Shown: in pieces, positions 1 to 7,300 of the stretch
How positions within the stretch are numbered: the first letter of the stretch is position 1
Layout: each line of letters starts with the position of its first letter
DNA from: Bacteroidales bacterium
GTDB taxonomy: Bacteria > Bacteroidota > Bacteroidia > Bacteroidales > Bacteroidaceae
DNA: 22,815 nt
NCBI GenBank assembly: GCA_004552155.1
Contig: SFPF01000037.1
Coordinates: 1 to 22,815 of the forward strand
Direction of reading: 5' to 3'
The notes under the pieces: model-generated
Seen by the model: only the letters and a program-made list of their open reading frames with translations
Databases searched by the model: none
What the model was told of the DNA's origin: nothing
Translations under genes and position numbers: made by a program

Positions 1-117
1 TCGGTCACGTAGCCCGCTACGCTCCCTCTTCAACTTACAATTTATCCTCGAAAATAAATCCAAAATCTGCCAAAGCGAATTAATAGAACCCACCTTAAAC
101 CAATACCTGTCAAAACC
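1..117. other. Left-edge non-coding stretch
   Basis: No credible gene is visible. The stretch is AT-rich after a short GC-rich start (gtagcccgctac can form a tiny 4-bp stem). It must hold the promoter of the gene starting at 118, but I found no exact TAnnTTTG box in it. Confidence 0.4.
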
Positions 118-539
118 ATGAACAAAACAGCAAAAGACCTTGCGCACAGCGTTTCTCTATGGCTGGCAATAGTAGTTGCTTTCCCTCTCTTTTTCGCTTC
201 CCGTAAGGATACGGATGATAAGGATGATGATGCCGTCCCATTGGACGATGCGGTGTTGATTGATGAAGACGTGGACGCTCCGCCCGTGGGTGACGAACTG
301 AAAGTCATGACCAGCGGGCGTGCTTACGTGGTTCCCGGCGACTACTTCTATAGCGGACAGGCTCTCATCAACCGCTTGAAGGACCGCGCTTCTGCGGCGG
401 ATGCCACCGTAAGGACCTTCGGATAAAGAAGTCGTTCAAACTGAAATTCATCCCTAATGACGAGCCCCAAGCTTATAGGGTGTACAGTGTCGACTTCAGT
501 CAGTCCGTTCCCGTCACGCTGGTCACCAATGCCCAATAA
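118..539 (+). pseudogene. Small hypothetical envelope protein, interrupted by a frameshift
   Basis: I do not recognise the family. The first frame gives 102 aa: a hydrophobic N-terminal segment (about residues 13-28, a signal anchor or signal peptide), an Asp-rich stretch (residues 31-50), then a small soluble part ending at a stop at 424-426. Immediately past position 410 a different frame reads on smoothly to a stop at 537-539. Joining the two by restoring one base after gt at 409-410 gives ...ATVKDLRIKKSFKLKFIPND..., which looks like one continuous protein of about 140 aa. The simplest reading is a single-base loss near 410, either a real mutation or a sequencing error. It lies 59 bp upstream of the hydrolase lipoprotein gene on the same strand and may be co-transcribed with it. 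Confidence 0.55.
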
Positions 540-598
540 GCCCTGAACGTTCAGATATCTTATGCACCATATAATAATGAAATAAAACCAATAGAACC

Positions 599-1861
599 AT
601 GAAAAAGAACCGCTTTTCGATGCTGGCTCTGCTCGGCATAGCAGCCATCACCACCGTCTTCATTCTCTCCTGCTCGGACGATGACACCCCAAGCCCGACA
701 CCGAGCCCGACGCCGTCCCCGACGCCCGGGACAACGACCAAAAATCCCGCCTGCTTCCTGAAAGACAAAGAGAAGCTGGCCACCATCTACACGATGAAGG
801 ACCTGGACGGAACGGGACGCCTCTACGAAGTGAACTACACCGCCGACTACAAGCTCGACGAAGCCCTCGATGCCAATATCTCCAGTGCGATGGGGCTCTT
901 AGGCTTCGTGCAGCATAATCTCTACGACAGTGTGCCGGAGCCTCCCACCAACAGCACGTTGTCTTTCCTGCCCGGATGCAGCGCCTTCGCAGTACCCGAC
1001 CCGCAGGGCAACAGTTATCAGATGGGACGCAACTATGACTTCCTGCACAGAGTTAAAATCAGCGGTACTGACCAATACGCCTACGTCCCCATCTCGGCCT
1101 TCATTGTCCGCACGGCTCCCGCCGGCAAGAAAAAATCCATCTCCTTCGTCGACGGTCTGAACTTCGGCTACTATCAAGGTGCCTGCAACAACAACACTAC
1201 CGACCTCTCCTTGCTCATCGGCCTTCCATACGCAGCCCTCGACGGCATCAATGAAGACGGATTCGCCATCGGTGTGCTGTCGCTCAACGAAGCACCTACC
1301 ATGCAGACCGACCCTGCCAAGAAAAACATCAACACGACGGTGGCCATACGCCTCCTGCTCGACAACGCCTCCACAGTGGACGAAGCAATCGACCTACTGG
1401 GGCAATACAACATGAGGATGTTTAACACCGACGACAAGCACAACTACCACTACCTAATGGCCGACGCAAAGGGCAACTTCGCCATCGTGGAGTACACGCG
1501 CAACCCAAGCAACCCCAGCGAGCAATTCCCGACACGGATGGAGGTACTGCGACACAACGACACCTTGCGTTGCGTCACCAACTTCTATGTTTCTCCCACC
1601 ATGGCCGGCACCAACGACGGCTGGGGTTCTGAACACGGAAAGACCCGCTACTGGGACTTGCGGTCGACCCTACAGAACCACAACTACGCATTGACCCCCG
1701 AAGCGGCTATGTCCCTGCTCAGCCTGGTGTCGCAGGAGCGCAAGGACAACGACCCGACTTCCTTTACACAATGGTCAGCACTGTACAATCTGACCAACAA
1801 GTCCGTGCGTCTTGCCCTCCTCCGAGATTACTCCAAGTTTTTTGACTTCAAGGTGGAATAA
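599..1861 (+). CDS. Choloylglycine hydrolase / linear amide C-N hydrolase family lipoprotein
   Basis: This is an Ntn-hydrolase-type enzyme of 420 aa predicted to be a surface or periplasmic lipoprotein. The N-terminus has a signal peptide with a lipobox ending at Cys25 (FILSC), followed by an acidic SDDD and a Pro/Ser/Thr stalk of repeated PSPT units (about residues 31-43). The catalytic module begins around Cys127 in the motif GCSAFAV, with GRNYD at about 143-147, a DGINEDGFAIGV strand pair near 215-226 and the conserved TNFY at about 327-330. Family members cleave non-peptide amide bonds (bile salts, penicillin V, acyl-amides). The nucleophile is internal rather than at position 2, so it would need autoproteolysis to expose Cys127, as in secreted relatives. 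The substrate cannot be told from sequence; bile-salt hydrolase is only one possibility. A strong hairpin terminator follows. Confidence 0.85.
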   Translation: MKKNRFSMLALLGIAAITTVFILSCSDDDTPSPTPSPTPSPTPGTTTKNPACFLKDKEKLATIYTMKDLDGTGRLYEVNYTADYKLDEALDANISSAMGLLGFVQHNLYDSVPEPPTNSTLSFLPGCSAFAVPDPQGNSYQMGRNYDFLHRVKISGTDQYAYVPISAFIVRTAPAGKKKSISFVDGLNFGYYQGACNNNTTDLSLLIGLPYAALDGINEDGFAIGVLSLNEAPTMQTDPAKKNINTTVAIRLLLDNASTVDEAIDLLGQYNMRMFNTDDKHNYHYLMADAKGNFAIVEYTRNPSNPSEQFPTRMEVLRHNDTLRCVTNFYVSPTMAGTNDGWGSEHGKTRYWDLRSTLQNHNYALTPEAAMSLLSLVSQERKDNDPTSFTQWSALYNLTNKSVRLALLRDYSKFFDFKVE

Positions 1862-1900
1862 GAGGCTGGGGCTTTCAGGTCGCAACATAGGTTAGCTCTC

Positions 1901-1960
1901 TGTCATTCTGGGCGGTCGTCGCACAACGTGTGATGACCACTCAGAATGACATATTTTTTT
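1901..1960 (+). terminator. Rho-independent terminator after the hydrolase gene
   Basis: A 10-bp perfect outer stem (tgtcattctg 1901-1910 with cagaatgaca 1942-1951) continues inward as a nearly fully paired stem (1911-1924 with 1928-1941, with G-T pairs) and is followed by atattttttt. It resembles the tgtcattctg-type inverted repeats scattered in Bacteroidota genomes, so it may be a mobile hairpin used as a terminator. Confidence 0.75.
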
Positions 1961-2117
1961 GCACAAAAGTAGCAACCGGACTATGCTTATTCTCATCAAT
2001 ACACTTCTCAAACTCTATAACAAAACCGCCCAAAGATGAAACAAACGTGCTGCCGGGACTGCTAATCCCTGCCTCTCTTCCCTTGCCTTTACTGCCAAAA
2101 CAGCAACATCATATAAG
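1961..2117. other. Non-coding AT-rich spacer upstream of the toxin-antitoxin module
   Basis: No supported gene. It contains a C/T-rich stretch (about 2060-2095). The base composition shifts to AT-rich here and stays so through vapBC, consistent with the module having been acquired. Confidence 0.4.
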
Positions 2118-2153
2118 GAAATTCGTCTGAAAAGTAAGAAATTCGTAAGTTTG
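2118..2153 (+). promoter_or_regulatory. Predicted promoter and operator of the toxin-antitoxin operon
   Basis: TAAGTTTG at 2146-2153 matches the Bacteroidota -7 consensus TAnnTTTG. Two direct repeats gaaattcgt (2118-2126 and 2138-2146, 20 bp apart) flank and overlap the expected -33 to -7 interval and could be the site where the antitoxin autoregulates. The predicted leader to the antitoxin ATG is about 110 nt. Inferred from sequence only. Confidence 0.45.
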
Positions 2154-2269
2154 TAGGCAGAAAAGCAGGGGAACAATAATCAAACGCCCTCAAATGCACA
2201 TTCTGTTGCAGATAAGAATATGCTATCGCCTGGTACAAACGCCTATTACCTCTTAAACAATACATTAAA

Positions 2270-2548
2270 ATGGCTACGACCCATAACATCAGCATTGACT
2301 CCAAAGCCTATCAAATGGGACAGCTTTATGCAAGCCTTCACAACGTCAGCGTCAAAAAGTTGATAGAAGATTACTTCATGTCATTAAGCGGACATTCGGA
2401 GAAAATTTCAGCAGTCGAAGAACCACTGGCCAACTACCATATTTCAGAGAAACTGAAAGAAGTGGAAACCGGCATCGATTACGGGAAAGGCCTATCGCTG
2501 GATTACAAAAAAGAAATCGGAGAACATTTAACGTCAAAATATCTATGA
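2270..2548 (+). CDS. Antitoxin of a VapBC-like module (DUF6364-like)
   Basis: A 92-aa protein that starts with a short beta-strand segment (HNISIDSKAYQMGQLYA) followed by a helix (VSVKKLIEDYFMSL), the layout of ribbon-helix-helix antitoxins. The charged C-terminal half would wrap and inhibit the toxin. The stop at 2546-2548 overlaps the toxin start (ATGATG at 2545-2550), which is typical of translationally coupled toxin-antitoxin pairs. The DUF6364-like assignment rests on overall layout and the PIN partner, not on a search. It is expected to bind its own promoter, where repeats at 2118-2146 are candidate operators. Confidence 0.75.
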   Translation: MATTHNISIDSKAYQMGQLYASLHNVSVKKLIEDYFMSLSGHSEKISAVEEPLANYHISEKLKEVETGIDYGKGLSLDYKKEIGEHLTSKYL

Positions 2549-2964
2549 TGCTCTTTCTGGATACCAATATTATACTTGATTTCTTTTTGGAGCGCAAACC
2601 TTTCTACTATTCTGCAGCGGCACTCCTTACGCTGGCAGAAGAAAAAGGCACACAAGTATTCGTGTCAACGCACAGCATCGTTACCTCTGAATATATTTGT
2701 TGCGAAAGGATGAAGATGCCCGTTAGCCAATGGAAGAGAAAGATTACCGCACTATTGTCTATCATAGAAATCCAGCCAATAGCAAAAGAGGACTTGCTTT
2801 ATGCATTGCAGCACGATTGGAACGATTTTGAAGACTGCGTTATGTACCATTGCGCGAAACGATACAAATGCAACAAATTGATTACAAGAAATCCTAAAGA
2901 CTTTTTGATCGCAGGGGGCATTGAAATTCAACTGCCGGAATCATTTCTACAAGAATACAGCTAA
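2545..2964 (+). CDS. PIN-domain toxin, VapC-like ribonuclease
   Basis: This 139-aa protein is a full-length PIN domain, a Mg-dependent endoribonuclease fold. The acidic active-site set is visible: Asp6 in FLDTNIILDFF, Glu49 in VTSEY, Asp94/Asp97 in DFED, and Asp119 in the closing motif LITRNPKDF. Length and motif order agree with stand-alone VapC-type toxins. The start is ATG 2545, or ATG 2548 three bases later; both overlap the antitoxin stop, implying coupling. VapC toxins generally cut tRNA or rRNA, but this target cannot be predicted. The AT-rich composition differs from the GC-rich genes that follow, suggesting horizontal acquisition. Confidence 0.88.
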   Translation: MMLFLDTNIILDFFLERKPFYYSAAALLTLAEEKGTQVFVSTHSIVTSEYICCERMKMPVSQWKRKITALLSIIEIQPIAKEDLLYALQHDWNDFEDCVMYHCAKRYKCNKLITRNPKDFLIAGGIEIQLPESFLQEYS

Positions 2965-2998
2965 GGACATTCCACATATAGTATCAACTGCCGCAAAT

Positions 2999-3988
2999 AT
3001 GAAATACTCTTTTATCATTCCCGTATTCAACAGGCCGTCCGAAGTGGACGAACTGCTGGAAAGCCTGTGCGCACAGACGCTTCGGAGCTTTGAAGCAATA
3101 GTTGTGGAGGACGGGTCGCAAGTGCCCTGCGAAGACGTTGTGAAGAAATATGCCGACCGGCTGGACGTGCATTATTTCACGAAAGAAAACTCCGGGCCGG
3201 GGCAAACGCGCAACTACGGCGTGGAACGCGCCAAGGGCGAGTATGTGCTTATCCTCGACTCGGACGTGGTGGTGCCGCCCGATTATCTCGCGGCGGTGGA
3301 CGCGGAACTGACGCGCGAGCCGTGCGACGCTTTCGGCGGGCCCGACCGGGCGCACCCGTCGTTCACGCCGATGCAGAAGGCCATCAACTACGCCATGACC
3401 TCCTTCTTCACCACGGGCGGCATACGCGGCGGCAAGAAGAAACTCGATAAGTTCTACCCGCGCTCGTTCAATATGGGCGTGCGCCGCGAAACGTATCTCG
3501 ACCTCGGCGGATTCTCTGAAATGCGCTTCGGCGAGGACATAGACTTTTCGACGCGCATCTTCAAGAGCGGCGCGCGCTGCCGCCTCTTCCCCGAAGCGTG
3601 GGTGTGGCACAAGCGGCGCACGGACTTGAAGAAGTTTTTCAAGCAGGTGCACAACTCCGGCATTGCCCGCATCAACCTCACCAAGCGCCACCCCGGCACG
3701 CTCAAGCTCGTGCATCTGCTGCCGGCGGCCTTCACCGTGGGCCTCGCGCTCCTGCTGCTCGCCGCGCCGCTCTGCCCGTGGAGCCTGCTGCCCATCGGCG
3801 TGTTTGCCGTGCTGATAGGTACTGACGCGACCCTGCGCGAGCGCAGCCTGAAAGTAGGCTTGATTGCCATTGCGGCTGCCTTGGTGCAACTGACGGGTTA
3901 CGGCACGGGCTTTCTCCGCGCCTGGTGGCAACGCTGCGTGCAGGGCAAGGGAGAGTTTGAGGCGTTCCGAAAGAATTTTTACAAATGA
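2999..3988 (+). CDS. Glycosyltransferase family 2 with C-terminal membrane segments
   Basis: A 329-aa inverting GT-A glycosyltransferase. The N-terminal strand YSFIIPVFNRP, the NDP-sugar acidic site VVEDGS (about 36-40), SGPGQTRNYG (about 65-74) and the metal-binding DSD at 87-89 (LILDSDVVVP) are clear; GEDIDFSTRI (about 178-187) matches the catalytic ED motif. Hydrophobic segments at about 238-258, 261-275 and 284-305 suggest membrane anchoring. I chose ATG 2999 because homologous GT2 proteins begin right at the first strand; an upstream in-frame ATG at 2921 lies inside the toxin gene. The stop overlaps the radC start (ATGA, 3985-3988), so the two are translationally coupled. The acceptor is unknown (polysaccharide or lipid glycan). 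Confidence 0.9.
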   Translation: MKYSFIIPVFNRPSEVDELLESLCAQTLRSFEAIVVEDGSQVPCEDVVKKYADRLDVHYFTKENSGPGQTRNYGVERAKGEYVLILDSDVVVPPDYLAAVDAELTREPCDAFGGPDRAHPSFTPMQKAINYAMTSFFTTGGIRGGKKKLDKFYPRSFNMGVRRETYLDLGGFSEMRFGEDIDFSTRIFKSGARCRLFPEAWVWHKRRTDLKKFFKQVHNSGIARINLTKRHPGTLKLVHLLPAAFTVGLALLLLAAPLCPWSLLPIGVFAVLIGTDATLRERSLKVGLIAIAAALVQLTGYGTGFLRAWWQRCVQGKGEFEAFRKNFYK

Positions 3989-4695
3989 CAGAGCCAGAAC
4001 AAAAGAAACAGCAGCCGGCAGGCATCAAGGCCTGGGACGCCGCCGACCGGCCGCGAGAGAAGATGATTGCGCTTGGCGCAAGCCGCCTCTCGCCTGCCGA
4101 ACTGCTCGCCGTGCTCGTGGGCTCTGGCAGCCGGGGCGAGACGGCAGTGGAGCTGATGCAGCGCATACTGAGCGACTGCAACGGGAGTCTCAACACGCTC
4201 GGCAAGATGACTCTGGCGCAGCTGCGCAAATACAAGGGCATGGGCACTGCGAAAGCGCTCATCGTGCTGGCAGCCTGCGAACTGGGACGGCGCAGAAGCC
4301 TCTCTTTCATGGAGGAGCGGCCGAGGGTGAACAATTCGAAGGATATCTACAATTATTTCCTGCCCCGCATGCGCGACCTGCCTACCGAGGAGTGCCACGT
4401 GCTACTGCTCAACAACCAGTTGCGGGTGCTGCGCTCGGCAGCCATCGCCTCGGGCGGCATAACAGGCACGATTGTAGATGTGCGCGTGGCCTTGCGCGAA
4501 GCCATCACAGCCGGCGCAACAGCCATTGCCCTTTGCCACAACCACCCTTCGGGCGTGCCGAAGCCCTCTAAAGCCGACGACGACTTGACGCGCCGCATGA
4601 AACGCGCAGCCGAGGCGGTGGATATCAAATTTATCGACCACATTGTCCTTGCCGACGGCTCGTATTACAGCTACGCCGACGAACAGGGGCTGTAA
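3985..4695 (+). CDS. radC: RadC family protein (JAB/MPN-type metalloprotease-like fold)
   Basis: A complete 236-aa RadC. The N-terminal part (about 15-105) has the helix-hairpin-helix region with KGMGTAKA, and the C-terminal JAB1/MPN domain carries the zinc motif HNHPSG at 185-190 followed by the acidic cluster ADDD near 197-200. The DNA repair role historically given to RadC is doubtful; the biochemical function of chromosomal RadC is not settled. It starts inside the stop codon of the glycosyltransferase (ATGA overlap) and is followed 55 bp later by the SufT-like gene on the same strand. Confidence 0.93.
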   Translation: MTEPEQKKQQPAGIKAWDAADRPREKMIALGASRLSPAELLAVLVGSGSRGETAVELMQRILSDCNGSLNTLGKMTLAQLRKYKGMGTAKALIVLAACELGRRRSLSFMEERPRVNNSKDIYNYFLPRMRDLPTEECHVLLLNNQLRVLRSAAIASGGITGTIVDVRVALREAITAGATAIALCHNHPSGVPKPSKADDDLTRRMKRAAEAVDIKFIDHIVLADGSYYSYADEQGL

Positions 4696-4750
4696 GTGGG
4701 AGAGATAATTTACAATTTTGCCATTCGTATCTATATTTTCTATAAAGAAT

Positions 4751-5071
4751 ATGACTGCTGAAGAAAAGCTTGCGATAGAAGAGCGCATCGTTGAAGTGCT
4801 CAAAACCGTATACGACCCTGAAATCCCCGTGGACATTTATTCCCTCGGCCTGATTTACCGCATCGAACTGCAAGACGACGGCAACCTGGAAGTAGACATG
4901 ACGCTCACCGCTCCCAACTGCCCCGCCGCCGACTTCATCATGGAGGACGTGCGCCTCAAGCTCTCGGGCATCGAGGGCGTGAAAGAGGCGAAAGTGAACC
5001 TTGTGTTCGAGCCTGAATGGGACAAAGACATGATGAGCGATGAGGCAAAGCTCGAACTCGGGTTTATGTAG
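4751..5071 (+). CDS. MIP18/DUF59 family iron-sulfur assembly protein (SufT-like)
   Basis: A 106-aa single-domain MIP18 (DUF59) protein. Characteristic segments are VYDPEIPVDIYSLGLIY near residues 17-33, with the DPE(I/V)PV core, and MTLTAPNCPAAD near 47-58, containing the conserved cysteine used in iron-sulfur handling. The C-terminal part keeps the conserved VNLVFEPEWDKDMMSDEAK segment. Family members act as Fe-S maturation factors (SufT) or resemble PaaD; no SUF genes are in the window. ATG 4751 is preferred because an in-frame ATG at 4718 would add a tail (MPFVSIFSIKN) without family similarity. Confidence 0.85.
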   Translation: MTAEEKLAIEERIVEVLKTVYDPEIPVDIYSLGLIYRIELQDDGNLEVDMTLTAPNCPAADFIMEDVRLKLSGIEGVKEAKVNLVFEPEWDKDMMSDEAKLELGFM

Positions 5072-5097
5072 GGCGTTGCAATATTGATTATTTGAAA

Positions 5098-5862
5098 ATG
5101 AAAAACATCTATTTCCTCTCCGACGCGCACCTTGGCAGCCTTGCCATTCCGCACCGCCGCACGCAGGAGCGCCGCCTCGTGAATTTCCTGGATAGCATCA
5201 AGCACAAGGCTGCGGCGGTGTACCTGCTCGGCGACATGTTTGACTTCTGGCATGAATACCGCACGGTGGTGCCGAAAGGCTACACGCGCCTGCTCGGCAA
5301 AATCAGCGAGCTGACGGACATGGGCGTTGAGGTGCATTTCTTCACGGGCAACCACGACCTTTGGGTGCACGACTATTTCCAAAAGGAATGCGGCATGACG
5401 GTTCATAGGGACAGCCTTATGGTGGACCTCTACGGGCAACTCTTTTACCTCGCCCACGGCGACGGACTGGGGAGCAGCGACCGCAAGTTCAAGTTTCTCC
5501 GCGCCATGTTCCACAACAAGATATGCCGCGCCCTCTTCGCTTCGCTCCACCCGCGCTGGGGCATGGCGTTCGGCCTGGAATGGGCGCGCCGCTCGCGCAT
5601 GAAGCGCCCCGACGGCAAAGAGCCCGACTATATGGGCGAGGACAAGGAAGAGCTCGTGGTGTTTGCGAAAGATTATCTCAAAACGCACCCCGACGTGAAC
5701 TTTTTCCTTTTCGGGCATAGGCACATCGACCTCGACCTGATGCTTGCCCGCAACTCGCGCCTCGTGATACTCGGCGACTGGATTTCGCGCTACACTTACG
5801 CCGTGTTCGACGGCGAGCATCTCTTCCTCGAAGACTATATTGAGGGCGAAAGCCAACCGTAA
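5098..5862 (+). CDS. lpxH: UDP-2,3-diacylglucosamine diphosphatase, LpxH type
   Basis: A 254-aa calcineurin-like metallophosphatase. All metal-ligand motifs are present: SDAHLG (Asp9, His11), GDMFDFW (Asp46), GNHD (Asn85), AHGD (His120) and GHRH (His207, His209). The long helical insertion at about 125-195 agrees with LpxH-like enzymes that cleave UDP-2,3-diacylglucosamine to lipid X in lipid A synthesis, at the cytosolic face of the inner membrane. The first ATG in frame with the first strand is 5098; a TTG six bases upstream is unnecessary. It ends a same-strand run from 2999 and is followed directly by the structured repeat at 5925. Confidence 0.88.
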   Translation: MKNIYFLSDAHLGSLAIPHRRTQERRLVNFLDSIKHKAAAVYLLGDMFDFWHEYRTVVPKGYTRLLGKISELTDMGVEVHFFTGNHDLWVHDYFQKECGMTVHRDSLMVDLYGQLFYLAHGDGLGSSDRKFKFLRAMFHNKICRALFASLHPRWGMAFGLEWARRSRMKRPDGKEPDYMGEDKEELVVFAKDYLKTHPDVNFFLFGHRHIDLDLMLARNSRLVILGDWISRYTYAVFDGEHLFLEDYIEGESQP

Positions 5863-5924
5863 CCATTTGCGAATCTTAATCACATATACATAATCCATAG
5901 GTTGAATTATCTGTCGAGTTTGAC

Positions 5925-6290
5925 AAAAACCACAAAAACCGCTTGCATCGTTTGAAGCCCAAGGGAACGCCGCAGGGCTTAACGCCGAGCCAGCGAGCCT
6001 AATCGGCTCGCGCTCGCCCTTAATCCCTGCGGCTGCGGGCGGTGCCCGCCCGCTTCAAACGACGCAAGCAAAAAACAGGAAAAAGTGGTCGTTTACTTTT
6101 TCTTATCATAAGTAATGAGACTTGCTTTACTTTTTTCTGTTTTTTGCATGTCCTGTGTGGGCGGGCGGGAACCGACCGCAGCCTTAGCGGATTAAGCAAC
6201 AGACAAAAGTCGGCAGACTTTTAGGCTGGGGCTTAATCGGATAAGGCGAGCCGTTAGGCCCACACAGACAAGCGGTTTTGATTGTTTTTG
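5925..6290 (+). repeat. Structured dispersed repeat, copy 1 (terminal inverted repeats, three stem lobes)
   Basis: The 366-bp block matches 15433-15800 in the same orientation along its whole length, with scattered differences. The ends are imperfect inverted repeats of about 20 bp (ending in ccgcttg at 5939-5945; starting caagcgg near 6269). Inside are three lobes: a left stem cgtttgaagc / gcttcaaacg, a middle stem gcaaaaaacag / ctgttttttgc, and a right stem gtgtgggc / gcccacac. Smaller hairpins include aaaagtc ggca gactttt and gcgagcc taatc ggctcgc. A 60-aa reading frame in it is short, has no start signal and is probably incidental. The block fills the gap between lpxH and the ABC ATPase gene. 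It could be a MITE-like element or a structured RNA. Confidence 0.85.
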
Positions 6291-6322
6291 TTTATCAGAA
6301 CAATATACACATATAATATATA

Positions 6323-7240
6323 ATGCCTACACAAGAAATTTTCCTCTCTGCTTCGCACATCGTGAAACGCTACGCAGAGCACACCGCGCTCGACGACGTG
6401 AGCATCAGCGTGCCGCGTGGCAAGGTGTTCGGCCTGCTCGGGCCCAACGGCGCGGGCAAGACCACGCTCATACGCATCATCAACCGCATCACCGCCCCCG
6501 ATAGCGGCGAAATCACGTTCGACGGGCACGCATTCGGCCCCGACGACGTGCGGAGCATCGGCTACCTGCCCGAGGAGCGTGGGCTGTACAAAAAGATGAA
6601 GGTAGGCGAGCAAGCCATTTACCTCGCGCAACTCAAAGGCCTCTCCTACGCCGAGGCTAAGAGCCGCCTTAAAGTGTGGTTTGAAACGTTCGGCATCATG
6701 CCTTGGTGGAACAAGAAGCTCGAGGAACTCTCGAAAGGCATGCAGCAAAAGGTGCAGTTTGTCATCACCGTGCTCCACCGCCCGCCCCTGCTTATCTTCG
6801 ACGAGCCGTTCTCGGGCTTCGACCCCGTGAACGCCGAGCTGCTGAAAAAGGAAATTCTGAAACTGCGCGACGAGGGGCACACGGTTATCTTCTCTACGCA
6901 CAACATGTCGTCGGTCGAAGAAGTCTGCGATGACATCGCGCTTATCAACAACTCGAAGGTCGTGCTCTCGGGCGCGGTGGCCGACGTTAAGGAGCAGTTC
7001 CGCACGGGCGTCTTCGAGCTGATAACGCGCAGCGGCGACCTCGCCGCCGACCCGTCGCTCTTCGAGATAGCCGACCACAGCCAGGCCGGCGGTTTCCACC
7101 GCTACCTGCTGCGCAAGTCCACAGCCGCCGCCACCGGCTCCGACATCATCCGCGCCGTGGCCGACCGCGCCGAAGTGCGCTCCTTCTGCGAGCAGATGCC
7201 CTCGATGCAGGAAATATTCCTGCGCGTAGTGGGGCATTGA
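6323..7240 (+). CDS. ABC transporter ATP-binding protein, NatA-type
   Basis: A 305-aa nucleotide-binding subunit of an ABC-2 type exporter. Walker A is GPNGAGKTT (40-48), the Q-loop region is YLPEERGLY (about 81-89), the signature is LSKGMQQ (136-142), Walker B is LLIFDEP (156-162) and the H-loop is STHNMSSVEE. The YLPEERGLY motif and the about 80-residue C-terminal extension are typical of the NatA/YhaQ-like subfamily, some of which export sodium or other cations; the substrate here is unknown. The gene is 60 bp upstream of the permease gene and they must work as a pair, so the damage to the permease (7301-8568) may leave this ATPase without a partner. Confidence 0.93.
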   Translation: MPTQEIFLSASHIVKRYAEHTALDDVSISVPRGKVFGLLGPNGAGKTTLIRIINRITAPDSGEITFDGHAFGPDDVRSIGYLPEERGLYKKMKVGEQAIYLAQLKGLSYAEAKSRLKVWFETFGIMPWWNKKLEELSKGMQQKVQFVITVLHRPPLLIFDEPFSGFDPVNAELLKKEILKLRDEGHTVIFSTHNMSSVEEVCDDIALINNSKVVLSGAVADVKEQFRTGVFELITRSGDLAADPSLFEIADHSQAGGFHRYLLRKSTAAATGSDIIRAVADRAEVRSFCEQMPSMQEIFLRVVGH

Positions 7241-7300
7241 TATTTTTCTCAAAAAACCAATTGGGCGAGTGCCTTAGCCCCGCCACACATCTATAAATAT

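Noticed and set aside
1930..2130. 66-aa plus-strand frame after the hydrolase gene
   Set aside because: It begins inside the terminator hairpin and has no coding character.
2984..3931. 315-aa minus-strand open frame opposite the glycosyltransferase
   Set aside because: His/Arg/Ala-rich composition typical of the antisense frame of a GC-rich gene; the plus strand encodes a complete GT2 enzyme.
4855..5898. 347-aa minus-strand open frame opposite the SufT-like gene and lpxH
   Set aside because: It spans two well-supported plus-strand genes and has antisense-type composition without any domain.
6042..6224. 60-aa open frames in both copies of the structured repeat (also 15551-15733)
   Set aside because: They are similar between copies only because the DNA is; many differences change residues and the conserved feature is base pairing.
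6254..7252. 332-aa minus-strand open frame opposite the ABC ATPase
   Set aside because: Shadow of a complete NatA-type ATPase with all motifs.
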